A DNA stretch of 64,000 nt from Diploscapter coronatus (lineage: Eukaryota; Nematoda; Chromadorea; Rhabditida; Rhabditidae): positions 66,239,201-66,303,200 of the forward strand of contig OZ038422.1 of NCBI GenBank assembly GCA_964036155.1, in the 5' to 3' direction. A program made the position numbers and the translations under genes. Below the pieces are notes generated by a model. The model searched no databases and was not told the origin of the DNA. It saw only the letters and a program-made list of their open reading frames with translations. This document shows positions 22,701 through 34,187 of this stretch, in pieces. Positions within the stretch are counted from its first letter, which is position 1. Every line of letters begins with the position of its first letter.

Positions 22701-25700
22701 ACAGAGAAGCAGACAGACAGAAAGAAAGAAAGAAAAACAATCAAACGTAGCAAGTGACAAAGCGACAATTCTCAATTCGATTGAAATAGCTGATAACGAT
22801 TTCTTTTCGAAAAGAATGTTTAATTTAGCCACAACAATTTGAAAAGTCGGATCATTTTTAGCGTCTTGGAAAATTTGTCCAGAGTACAGATCGCTAATTT
22901 TGAAAAAGGTGGACCAAATTTAGTTTTCACGATTTTTTACGTCTCTATAAGATGCTCCAAAAGTCTGGGCTACTTTACCCACTGAACTTGAGGGTAGGCT
23001 GTAGAGAATTCCAGGTTCGTGATCAAATGAAATGAAACCATGCCTATGAATTGTTCTAACCTAAAAGTTGTAAATTCATGTGTTTAGAAGAGTATTAATT
23101 TTACTAGTCTCGTGAGGATTTTTATAAAACATGATTAGTGGCCCAGACTTTTGATAAACCTTGTGAATTTGCTGAAACATTCAGATAATTGATGGCTGAA
23201 CTTCATAAAGAGTATTTTCAATCTTTAACAAATTTTTGCTCAAAATTAAACCTGCAAATTGCATGATGGGTAGACCTTCCAACAATCAGCTGATAATCCT
23301 GAACTGTGCAGAGAATCAGAAATACTGGTGCAGGAATGCCCTTGTTCTCTGTTATCAGGTCGAAATCGAAATGTGACATGATTGATTCGATTCGAAATTG
23401 CATTGTTTGGGTGCAAACATTCCATGACGAAAATAGGACATAGTCATTTGAACTATCGATAATAAAAAGGTGAAAACTACGCTCTGTGGCCTGCTTTGTG
23501 TGTTAGTCTCTGGTTGTGCAGACATTTTAAAATAAAACCTCATTTTTTGGCAATTATGAAAGATTTCTGTTCGAATTTTCCCTCAATGCTATCAGACAAA
23601 GTTTCGAATTTTTTGAAGAAATTGATCAATCTTACTGGTCAGACTCGTGTCATCTGCCTAAATTCGATTGTTTTTATTGCGAGAAACTCGAAATAAACTC
23701 TTCTGCCCAATTTTGAGGACAATGAAACTGGAATTTTTCATGAAAAACGAGAGAAATGGAATTTTCGGTCGAGAAATATGACATAAGGCCTACATTTCAA
23801 CACGTGATACGGCTGGGCAATAGCAATTTGGCAGCAAAATCGGGAAATAAAGCGCATTGGAAACTCGCCAAATCATTTCCACGTTTTGCTGCTAAACAAA
23901 ATAGTATTTTTTATGAGTAGAGACTTTTGTCATTCCTCGTCATTTTGACAAAAACGAATGAATCATTTATTGTATGGAAAATAGAAATGCAAGCGAATTC
24001 AAGCATTCACACCCACATGTTTTTCATTGTATTGTTACGTTTGACGCGATAACATAAAACGACAAGAATAATCAGGAAAGACAAAGGAAAGCTTGCAGAA
24101 TTTTACGGATTCGAAATGCCGAATTGTTTCGATCCAATTCAACTGTGTTCGAAAAATCATTCATTTCCACTCATGTATTGTGTGAGGTAATGAGTTTTTG
24201 TTTATTACACCATTCAGTTTGATTGCGACTGCAAATCACTACAAACAAACAGTTTATGTTGCGTCTATGTTTGTGTATACGTGTACCTATCGAATTACAT
24301 TTGTTCATCAAATTAATCGGGGTCAATTTATCAAGCCTCCCACTGCATACAGCCATGCGTCATTTGTTGTTATTGGCGAGAGCGATTCCGATTCCGCCCC
24401 AATCACATGTACGCATTTATCGCTTTATTGGCTGCGATAGGTACTCTTCCCTTCCTTCATATTTCCTGTGCAGCATTTTTTCGCGTCTTTGCGCCTTCAC
24501 CCACACACAACTAACTTGTCGAGTTTAGCAGCGGCGTTTGGCTTGAAAAATGGCAACAGATGTGCCGTAGGCGAGGGATCGAAGTGGAAAGATGCAGACG
24601 ATAATTTCGAAGCAGGCTGGATGAAATGAGAGTGACGTGGCGAAAAAACGCTGATACTGAAACAGAAGTTGTGAACCTCTGCTCTGGCTGCTGCACAAAG
24701 AGTGATGGGTGAGAAGTCAAGAGACATGCTCCTGAAATCCAGCAGAGCAAGAACAATTGGTGCGTGTGGAGGCTGCTGGCTGCTGGGTTCGGTTGAGGAA
24801 ATCCCCTATCTGTTAACCGAGGGAAGATGAATCACAAAACGGAAATCAACAAAAATCAGCAATTTGTTGAAATTTCGATGAGTTATGGAAGAATCGTGGG
24901 TTACAAAACGCGCATTTCGATAATTCAAGTGGCCGGAAACAAGACAAAGACAAGCAGAACTACGTCATATGATTCATGTTTGTGTCGGTTAGTTGAAGAA
25001 CGCTAACATAAACTGTCATGTTTTCTCTTCGATTCGTTGATAAATTTATCGAATTTACTCACCTCAATACCGGATCACTATCTTAAAGAATATCAGCTAA
25101 ATTTATCTCGAGACATCCGAGAGATGAAAGCTACATAAAAAGTTAGTGAAAACAAACTGCTCAGAGATGATGAGATTCGGGACGGTTTTTGGATTCTCAA
25201 ACAGTGAGTGGCAGCGTTTTTTCTCAATGAAAATATACACATTTTATCGATGATTCGACTAACAGATTTCTTTCTTTCGGGAATACTAAAATTCTTCGTT
25301 TGTCTGGACATTTTCCTACACCTACACGAAAACTGCTTTCAGACATGCTGCTAACTGCGTGATCCTGGAGATTTTATCGGCATTAAAATATAGGCAAATC
25401 CGATCTTTTCTCAAACACTTTAGCATCTATTCCCCAAAAAGAAAACTTTTTGAAGGCTCCTCCGATTTGGCTGATTCTGGATCACAGGGATTATTTCGAT
25501 GAGTAGATTACAATTCAGAATTCATAAAGTCCCAACGTGCAAACTATGGCAGGAAATCTCGAAAACCGTCGTTTTTAGCAAAGACAAAAATAGCATGAGA
25601 ATTCAAATTCGACATTAGCATACATCGTTTCATTATACAGGAAACAGTTTTCGGTATTTTCTGCTTGAGAGCTTGCATATCAGCACTCTCTGACTTCAGA

Positions 25701-25939
25701 ATCGTGACTTTAGAGTCACGAGAACCCCTGTTATGTAAAAATCAGCTAAATCAAAGGAATACATTTCAACAAAATTTCCTTGTGAGTATCAAGAAAAAAA
25801 TTATTTCTGCCTTCTATATCAGAACCTCGCCAGTTTTAAGTTTTTTCTCCAATTAAAGGATTAAAAATAGCCGACTATCATATTCTCCCAATAATATAAA
25901 CTCCGATTCAAGCACTCTATAACTTTCATCAATTATCTA

Positions 25940-25970
<31 letters not shown>

Positions 25971-27220
25971 CTTCAAAGAGGAGGTTCAAAATGTTCACAC
26001 AAAATGTCGGAGAACCCCTCAAAATCTCAGTCTGTCAATCGATGTTGCCTACTGGGTTTTCCGATTTCCCCATCCGAGTTCTTTTTTGTTGTAGTGAACA
26101 AAGCGAAGCAGTAGGTAACTCGACCGTCGGTTGCAGGTCGAGTTTCGCAGTTTCAACGGTTTGCTTGCTTCTTCACGTTTCTTTCAAGCCCGGCTTCGCT
26201 TCCTTTGGCATGAGTGGTTCACGATCGAGAGGGGAAAAGAGATAAAGGGAGCTAGGGCAGAGAAAGAGTCGGATCAGCTGTTGAGTGGGTGCGAGAGGGC
26301 ACGAGAGATGAGCCAGGTTGCTAGACAAGTGATTGGAGAGTGGATGAAATCGAGAGGCCTGACGAACAAACAGATATGATGCACACGTAAAGAAAGCCTG
26401 CAGATGAACGCGGCACAGTGAAATTGTGTAATGAAGGAAACGAAACTCTATCGAACGAGACGGGTGGATTATGAAATTCAGTAGTCGTGAATGAGCGAAT
26501 TTTCGTATTCTTTCATTTTTGTACTGAAAAGATCAAAATAAGATGATTTTCGGGAGCGAATGTAATATTGAACGTCTATCTGCGAAATTTACAATCATGT
26601 TTGAAGTTTGAACACAAGTATTTTTTATCACTTGAGCAAACAAATATGGGAGTCATCTCAATATATTGGCTGTTCAACTGGATTTTTCAATCAAAAGAAT
26701 TGCAAACATAAGATGGAGAAGACATTCTAGAGAGCTTCGAGGATGAAGGTTTCATTTTCAAAATCAGCAAGAGTAGATGCCGTCACGGAAAAATAAGAAA
26801 ATCTGAAAGTCCGAATAACCACGTTCCATCTACCCTTGCAAATCAAATTACGAAAGTCCATCGGTCGATCACCTGTAAATCAATCTGGTTTGCAATTTCA
26901 TATCTCGTCTTCTTCTAGCTTTCCCTTATATTCTGCAATTCTGCTGCAGCAGTACTTGGGTAGTTTCAGTTTCGAGAGATTTCTGCTTCTCTTATTCGCT
27001 TGCTTTATTCCTTTCTCTTACAAAAAATGGTCGACTTCTCTGCTGCTGCCGTTTGTGAGAGAACCTTTGCATTTTCACTGCGCGCATGTGATGAACCGGT
27101 GAGAGAATGAGAAAGAAACAGAGAAACGGAGCGAAAAAGTACGGGAGAAAGATGCAGAGAAATCGAAATATCGTTCCACAAAGAAGCAGACAGAAATTAG
27201 ACACGGGAAAATTGGCGAAA
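19740..27220. other. 7.5-kb region with no firm gene
   Basis: Many short frames exist on both strands, but none links into splice-consistent exons. Minus-strand 21340-20870 holds a long frame interrupted by two stops (see findings), which may be a decayed gene. 20116-19900 may contain the missing first exon of the membrane protein gene. The segment from about 22.4 to 27.2 kb lies upstream of the Ala/Pro/Glu-rich gene and becomes GC-richer towards it, as a promoter region would. Confidence 0.4.
25941..25974. repeat. (CTT)n microsatellite
   Basis: About eleven uninterrupted copies of CTT (GAA on the other strand). It lies in non-coding DNA and no gene effect is apparent. Confidence 0.95.
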
Positions 27221-27226
27221 TATAAA
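27221..27226 (+). promoter_or_regulatory. Possible TATA box
   Basis: TATAAA lies about 215 bp upstream of the start codon of the Ala/Pro/Glu-rich gene, in a GC-richer stretch. Whether it is used is unknown. Confidence 0.3.
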
Positions 27227-27287
27227 GCGAGCACGCGACATGACACGCGAAAACGTCTGGTGTCGGCTGGGAATTGAGAAATAAATA

Positions 27288-27311
27288 GGCGGAGTCAGCG
27301 CTGACTCCGCC
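27288..27311. promoter_or_regulatory. 24-bp perfect palindrome upstream of the Ala/Pro/Glu-rich gene
   Basis: Half-site GGCGGAGTCAGC is followed directly by its reverse complement. Each half contains GTCAGC/GCTGAC, close to the half-sites bound by bZIP factors of the Maf/CNC and AP-1 type. It sits 129 bp before the ATG, between a TATA-like box and the last 5' splice acceptor (27419). Confidence 0.5.
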
Positions 27312-27439
27312 CATTTCAAGCCCTTTGACTTCGAGCTAACCTTCCGATTGTTTCATTGTCAGTTCCAGTTTTCATTCGCTCTCGCGTTCGTTCGCTCACT
27401 TCTATTTTCTTCTCCTTAGGTACCCGTCAAGCAACAAAC

Positions 27440-30400
27440 ATGTCTGACCAGCCCGAGGCAGTTCCCGCTCCCGTCGAAGAACAACAACCAGCCGTTGACG
27501 CACCGGCAGCCGATCCGGTTCCCGAACAACCAGCCGCTGAACCAGCTGCCGAGCCCGCCGCCGAGCCCGCCGCCGAGCCAGCTGCCGAACCAGCTGCCGA
27601 GCCCGCCGCCGAACCAGCCGCCGAGCCAGCTTCTGAATCAGCTGCCGAACCAGCCGCTGAACCAGCTGCCGAGCCCGCCGCTGAGCCAGCTGCCGAACCA
27701 GCTGCCGAGCCCGCCGCCGAGCCAGCTTCTGAATCAGCTGCCGAACCAGCCGCTGAACCAGCTGCCGAGCCCGCCGCTGAGCCAGCTGCCGAACCAGCTG
27801 CCGAGCCCGCCGCCGAGCCAGCTTCTGAATCAGCTGCCGAACCAGCTTCCGCTCAATCCGAAGAAGCTGCACCTGCCCCGGCTGAGGAAGCTCCGGCCCC
27901 AGCCCCAGAACCCGAGGCTCAGTCAGTCGAAAGCCAGCCTGCTGAGAGCGAGCCTGCCCCAGGTAAATTAGCAAGTTCATTCTCATTCGAATTTTACCTC
28001 TGCTGATAGGTATGACATTTTCCACCCTCTCTCTCTCACTCGACTGCATCTTCCCTTTCTTTGGTTATCGGAATAATTCGCAAGTCTAACATTTGGTTCA
28101 GACTAAGGAAGTTTTCATGTGATAGTGTTGATGATGAGACTGCGTTTTATTCGGATAACCGTTTTCTCTCATTTCATTTCTCAATTCGCTTATTGGATCA
28201 CAAAATCTTATCTTGACTTTTGAGAACCCGCAGCGTCCTCGAAAAGCGCGGTTGTGAAAAAAGGTAAAGAAGAGGAAGAAGAGGGGGAGGTGATTAGGAG
28301 GCCGATCGGCAGACCTCGGTTCCGTATCCAAACCAAGCCATCCGAAATTGTGGTGCCGGTTGTCTCTCCCTCTTTTTCGTCACAGCCAACTCCTTCCTCG
28401 TCCGAAAGCATCCAACCTCAGCAGCCACAAGACAAGCCAGGTGCTCTCTTATTGCGACATGCATCATTCTGTGTAGTGTCGTGGCTCGGTTTCCAAAATG
28501 ACACCCTCATCTTGATTTCAACATTTTCAAATTTGCTTAGCGTAGCTCAGTCCAGACAAATTCATCGTCTTCGTCGCCTATGAATCATGAAGCCTCTCTC
28601 CGTCACTTCATTTAACTTTGAAATGACTTCCTCCATTTGACTCTCACACGATTCAGCATTTCGTCTGCACTGTTCATTGATTTTGAATTTATTTGGGCTG
28701 ACGCTCTACGCTAAAAGCGACAAAAGAGATGGCGATCATTTTGCGAGTGATCTTTCCCTTGATCCTTGATTACTGATAGGTTGATGCTGAGTTCGGAGTT
28801 TCTATTGGCGTCGCTCTAAATCCAGCCTCTATCATTTAATCATTGACGATTAATTGACGATGATGATGATTTTGCCCGATGCAACCCTCTTTTATCCTTT
28901 GTCTTGTCCCATTATTTTGAGTGACTTTGATCATCCATGAAACTGATCATTCCATCATTGGAAGATAGCGAAAACGTTTCTTTGCAGTTGAAGCCGCAAG
29001 CGAGCCTGCTCAGGCCGAGGAGCCAGTTGCTGAGGTCAAAACCGAAGAGCCAACTGAAGCTGCTCCGGAACCAGCTGCAGGTTCAGAAATAGAAGGAAAA
29101 CGTTATCGTTTAAGATTATAACTTTTAGATGCTCCCGCTGCTAGCGAGCCTGCCCCCTCTGAGCCTCAAGCCGAAGAAGCCGCTCCCGTCGCCGAGGAGG
29201 CACCAAAGGAGGAAGCGCAAGCCGAACCAGGTAAGATTTGATGTATAAATCAGGGTGTTGTTGTTGTTGTTGAGGTTTTCTCATCGCATATCTTCAAAAT
29301 TCATTTTTGTTTTTAATTCGCCTCTAAAAATGTTTCAATCATCAAGCTTAGCGTTATTCTTCATCATAGAGCGATTTTAAGTCAATTTTTGAACGCTATT
29401 GATTAGAATATGCAGTATATAAGGGAAAGATCGTCGATATTTTAGCTCCCCAAGTCGATGAACCACAGGCAGAGGCCCAAGTTGTCGAACAGACTGAAGC
29501 AGCTCCGCAGCCCGCCGAGGAAGCTCGTAAGAGAGTCATTTCCTTGGGAAGAAATTTAATGAATTCAAATTTAGCTGCTCCAGCTGAGAATGCCGAAAAT
29601 GTCCCACCCGCTGCTGAGGAACCAGTCGCCGAAGTGAAGGAAGAGGCTCCAGCTGAAGCTGGTAAGTCAGAGGATTCAATCATGATTTCGATGATCAATA
29701 ATAAGCGATTTTAGCACCAGCTGCCGAGGAGAGCGCCCCTGCCCCTCCGGCTGAAGGTAGGAGAAGATTTGCATCGATTTCTTCTTTATGCTTTTGCTTG
29801 ACGTCTGAGCTTCCAGAATTGCACAGTTGGCTGGCTTATGCGAGAAAACTGATGCCATTGATTGGAGTTTTTTGTTTCCATAAAATCCATTTGCCTGACT
29901 GATGCAGATATATGCAAGGCTTTGCATCTTGCTTTATGTTGCAATTATTCAGCTCCTCAAGAACAGCCAGTTGTCGCCAGCGATGCTCCTCAACCCGAGG
30001 CCCAGCCATCGACAGAAGTCACTGAAGTCGTTCCTGCACCAGAAAACGTTGTTCCCGCCGAAGCTACTCCATCAGAAAGCGCCCCCGCTGAGAGTCAGCC
30101 AGTTCCAGCCGAAAGCACTCCTTCAGCAGAGAGTGCCGTCGTTGAATCGCAACCGTCCGAGACGACGCCCGCAGAGCCTCAACAGGAAGCACCAAAGCCA
30201 GAAGCTGCCGGTGAGAACGTGTTGCTATGTCTCTGCACTTGCTTATATAGCTTGTATTGCTATGCGTTCACTATCAAATTATCCGATAATGCGAATGTGC
30301 ACAAAAGACAATTTACGAATTGAATAATTCCACTTGTACATATGCCTTCACATCCAACTACTGTGGTTTGTCAAATTGAACACAATACAGTTTTCCATGC

Positions 30401-32156
30401 ACACATTTTAAAGTTTTTGCTTATGCTGACTGATTTATTACACAAAATGCTCGATGGCCTGATTTATGAAGTTCAGTCAAGTTACATATGAGCTCACTGA
30501 TCAAAGCACAGCTGCGTGCATCAAGTCATTTAGTTAATGAAAATTTAACTGAAGTATATTGTATCTTAACGAATCAGTAATTGTAATTAGTCAAAGCTTT
30601 AGCTGAATCCCAACCAGAGCCCGCCGTCGAGTCTGCTGAGGCTCCCAAGGAGGAAGCGCCCGGTATTGAAATAAACAACGAAGTAAAATTTGCTCATCTC
30701 AAACCATTTTAGCCGCTGCTGAGGAACCGGTCGCCGAAGTGAAGGAGGAAGCCCCAGTTGAAGCTGGTAAGTGCAAGAATCTGAGAAGACTTGTCTGACT
30801 GAGAGTAATTTTTCTTGGGCGGTAGCGAAAGGGAACGGGGGATGAGAACTTTTAAATTTGAAACTGGGACGCGTAGATCAACTACTTATTTGTGGCTGGG
30901 GAACAGAGAATTTTCTTTCAAGTCGGGAACGTCGAGGAAGCGAGAAAGTGTAAATCTCTTGGACAAGCCTGAATTTGCGTCCAAACTTGATGATCAATGC
31001 ATTATTTAGCTCCAGCTGCCGAGGAGAGCGCCCCTGCCCCTCCGGCTGAAGGTAGGCGAAAGATTTTCTTACGAGTGTTTTGTCATGCTTTTGCTTGAGA
31101 TCAACGCTTCTTCCAAGTCATATTTGGATACCATATTGGCTTATACAAGCTTATGATCACAGCGATTAAAAATTTTAGTTTCCATAAAAGCAAGAAAATC
31201 GCCTAATAATCATAAAGCATTTGATTCATGCTGATGTACAAAGCTTTGCACCGTGCTTTATGTTGCAATCATTCAGCTTCTCAAGAACAGCCAGTTGTCG
31301 CCAGCGATGCTCCTCAACCCGAGGCCCAGGCATCGACAGAAGTCACTGAAGTCGTTCCTGCACCAGAAAACGCTGTTCCTGCTGAGAGTGCTCCTTCTAC
31401 AGAAAATGCCGTCGTTGAATCACAACCCGCAGAATCGCAACCATCCGAGCCTGCGCCCGTAGAGCCTCAAGCAGAAGTCCCAAAACCTGAAGCAGCTGGT
31501 AAGAATTTGCCAATGTTCCAGCATTCTACTTGCTGCTTGCAAAAGCTTATCTTGCTTGCATGTGAACACTCATTCACAGCCACATTGCATTGCCAGATCT
31601 TGCAAATAGGCACACGAACCAATTTGATAATTGAAACTTCATTGGCAAATGACATCATATGCAGACTAATATTGCTTTTGGAAAGAGCACAGCTAGCATT
31701 CCATGCACACGTTTGTCTGATTGTTGCAATGACCCCTGATTTATTGCAATGTGTTGAGTGTTTGATTTATGGCGTTCAATCACAAGTTATGAACTCAATG
31801 ATCAAAGCACAGGCACTGTTCAAGCCTTTCAGCAAATTAGTTTTTGTTGAAGGCTAAAGTATATCCGAATAAATCTGAGGCTTGAATGTATCAAAACAAA
31901 TTTAGCCGAACCCCAGGCCGAGTCTGCACCTGAAGCCACACCTGCCGGTATATCAAAAAATTTAATCAAACTCTCATTTCCTATTTTAGCGGAGGAAGCC
32001 GCTCCAGCCCCAAGCGAGGAAGCCGCTGCCCCTCCACCAGGTATCCGATATCTCGACTCAAGTAGACTCTTCATGCGATCAATTTCAGAGACGACCGCCG
32101 TCCCCGAGGTTGCCGATGCTCCGGTCGAGCAAGCCGAACCGGCCGCCGCCAGCTAA
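27440..32156 (+). CDS. PEVK-like Ala/Pro/Glu/Ser/Val-rich disordered protein, 15 exons
   Basis: Exons are 27440-27962, 28234-28440, 28988-29080, 29129-29230, 29446-29526, 29575-29661, 29715-29756, 29953-30210, 30603-30662, 30713-30766, 31010-31051, 31277-31498, 31906-31947, 31990-32040 and 32089-32156, giving 643 residues. The start MSDQPEAVPAPVEEQQ follows a splice acceptor (CTCCTTAG, 27419), probably of a 5' UTR intron or spliced leader. Exon 1 is dominated by AEPA repeats; later exons are mixes such as APAAEESAPAPPAEG and EEPVAEVKEEAP. Exon 2 is different, with a basic, AT-hook-like RRPIGRPRFRI stretch after poly-Glu. All 14 introns are phase 1, so any internal exon can be skipped or copied without frameshift. 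No folded domain is visible. The design recalls the elastic PEVK segment of titin-like proteins, but no database identity is claimed. It could equally be a structural spacer or an acidic cytoskeletal protein. Confidence 0.85.
27623..27850 (+). repeat. 96-bp higher-order tandem repeat in exon 1
   Basis: The marker GAGCCAGCTTCTGAATCAGC recurs at 27623, 27719 and 27815, an exact 96-bp (32-codon) period. Each unit reads EPASESA followed by AEPA repeats. Two full copies and a partial third are present, almost identical in DNA, so the expansion is recent or kept uniform by unequal exchange. Confidence 0.9.
29608..31947 (+). repeat. Tandem duplication of a four-exon block
   Basis: Exons 6-9 (from about 29608 to 30662) recur as exons 10-13 (30713-31947). 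Exon 7 and 11 encode the same APAAEESAPAPPAEG. Exons 8 and 12 share EQPVVASDAPQPEAQ and STEVTEVVPAPEN. Flanking intron sequence is also similar, for example upstream of exons 8 and 12 (GCTTTATGTTGCAAT). The offset is about 1.1-1.3 kb. The copies have since diverged by small deletions: exon 10 is 33 nt shorter than exon 6 and exon 12 is 36 nt shorter than exon 8. Confidence 0.85.
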
Positions 32157-32488
32157 ACGCCTGGACGACAAGAATCTCTCTCTCTATCATCTTCATACTT
32201 GTGTGCTATGAAGAGCCACACTCGGTGAATCGGTGACATTGTGCCTTTCTTCCGTTTGGATCCCCATTTCCTTTTGTGAACACTTGTATTCTCGTGTTTT
32301 GATTGATTGCGATATATTCATATTGATATTGATTGCATTACATTTACGACGATTCAATGTGTTTTGATTGATTGAGATTGTTTGTATTGCGATTTGATTT
32401 GTGTACAAACATGTGCGACTATTTTTGGCTGTCTGTCTGTTGCTATATTACTCAGATTTACTCTACATTACATGTACTCGACTGATGC

Positions 32489-32494
32489 AATAAA
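32489..32494 (+). promoter_or_regulatory. Polyadenylation signal AATAAA
   Basis: AATAAA lies 333 bp after the stop codon of the Ala/Pro/Glu-rich gene and probably marks its 3' end. From here to 32913 no gene is seen. Confidence 0.6.
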
Positions 32495-32913
32495 GTTTTA
32501 TCGAAAAAGTCTCATTCTAAAACGAAGATAAATTAAATTACACATTTTAAAACACGAACTAAAGCAAGAAATTCGCAAATCCACTATCACAGGACTTTAA
32601 GATATTCTCATTCGAATAAGTGCATTAGGAAAAATTATCGACAGAATTTGAAATTTACTTGATACTAGACATCCGAATGTGTCGAATGCTTTGAATGATA
32701 GATCAAATAATTGGGAGGGTGGATCAAGTCGTCTATATCTAACCATAACATAGAAACGGGGTGGAGGAGCTTGAACCACGTTAGAAAAGGGTGGAAGGAG
32801 TTCACCCAAAATTTATCAGCGTGTAGATCAAAATTGTGTTTTACGATACTTTGAGAAAGTCATATTTGAAAATGTAAAATATCACACATTTTGAAGAAGA
32901 TATGGATATCAAA

Positions 32914-33416
32914 TCAGTATTTAGAATAATAATTGATGCCCGTTTCATTTGTTGGAGAAGCCGACAGAGCCTTGCCGACTCGGTCTACAAGACTCAGAAT
33001 ACTCGTCTCTTCCTCGTCCTTCGACTGAAATTGTATTGTTCATAATTAGATGATGATGTCGGAACTTTTACCTTGTTAAAGGAGTCCCTTCTTCCAAGTC
33101 CAGCTCGCAATCGTTTCAATCGATCTGCATAGACACTAGCCAACTCGATAACGTTCGTTTCCTTCTTGTCGAGCTGAAATTTCGAGAATATCACCTAGAT
33201 CATCTGGATATTCATGATTCAGTATTTGACGATTCGTAAAAGATACGATTTTAGAAAAAGATAAACAAGAAATTTTAATACTATTTTCGATACCGATCTT
33301 GAAACTCCGAAGAGGAATTTGGTCCATTCATTCTCGTCGGGAGTGTTCAGAAACTTTCCGTTTCTGTCATATTTTAACAAATTTATCTCCGTTTCCGAAA
33401 TTTTTGTAGGGGCCAT
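32914..33416 (-). CDS. Small 111-residue protein of unknown function
   Basis: Three exons join at phase 0 (33416-33294, 33173-33072, 33024-32914). The protein begins MAPTKISETEINLLKYDRNG, has a charged helical middle (NVIELASVYADRLKRLRAGLG) and ends TNETGINYYSKY. No signal, membrane segment or known motif is visible. Upstream of the ATG the frame has a stop and no good acceptor, so the gene appears separate from the one ending at 34188. Spacing on the same strand is compatible with a downstream operon gene. Its function is unknown; a small helical adaptor subunit is only a guess. Confidence 0.6.
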
Positions 33417-34187
33417 TTTCGTTTCATTTCCGTTTCGTTTCCGAAAATCTCAATAGTCATTCTGCCCAATTCCAGTCTTGAAGCATTTTCTATATCTCAT
33501 AAAATAAAATATTTTACCAAAATTCAATATGGACAAGATTTTTGCATGAATCTTCAGAATTTCAAAATTCGTTAGTATCAATTTTCATACTTCCTCCTTC
33601 GAAGATTAGATCTTTGATTATCACTATACGAATTTTGCCATGTTTCAAGGGTTGTGAGGTGACAGACGTGCTCTGCCTCTTTGACACGACAGAGACACGG
33701 ATTCATCGCGGCTTTATTCTTAGCAATCCTCCCCCAATTCACTCATCCACTCGACACCTGACACGTACTCTTGCCATATTCCTTCAGCCGAGTCAAAAAG
33801 CGCGAAAATTAGTTTGAGACTTGAAAAATGGTGATGAGCGATGCAGGAAACGAACGGCATACAAGTGATGAGCTTTTTTCGCTCGCTCACCACGTAGTTT
33901 TGCTGCTGACACTCAAAAATTAGGAAGAGTTTTACGAGTGCAAGTTCCTCAGGCAAATTGTAATTTTAGTGTAAAGCGTGTTCATTTTTGTTGCATTAGC
34001 ATTAGAAATTGTAAAGCTTCAAATCAAGGGATCATATATTGGAAATCGTTCATTTGAAAAAGCTTAAATCCGATACGGAATTGAATTCAAAAAGTTGTGA
34101 AGATAGAAACGTTTCTCTTTCGATCCCATTATCGGATACCAGAGCCTTACTGCAAAAGTATCCTAGCTAAATTTATAACAAAAGTTA
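33417..34187. other. Spacer between two minus-strand genes
   Basis: No exon could be phased to either neighbour. The frames at 33542-33817 (+) and 33956-33720 (-) are unsupported. Confidence 0.35.

Noticed and set aside
24198..24756. Several 76-101 codon frames around 24.2-24.8 kb
   Set aside because: Frames on opposite strands overlap each other, show no domain or membrane logic, and do not connect to other exons.
27402..28049. 215-codon antisense frame (Arg/Gln/Leu-rich) and the 158-codon second plus frame over exon 1 of the Ala/Pro/Glu-rich gene
   Set aside because: Both are by-products of the GCC/GAG-type codon repeat, which keeps several frames open. The chosen frame alone splices in phase to all 14 downstream exons.
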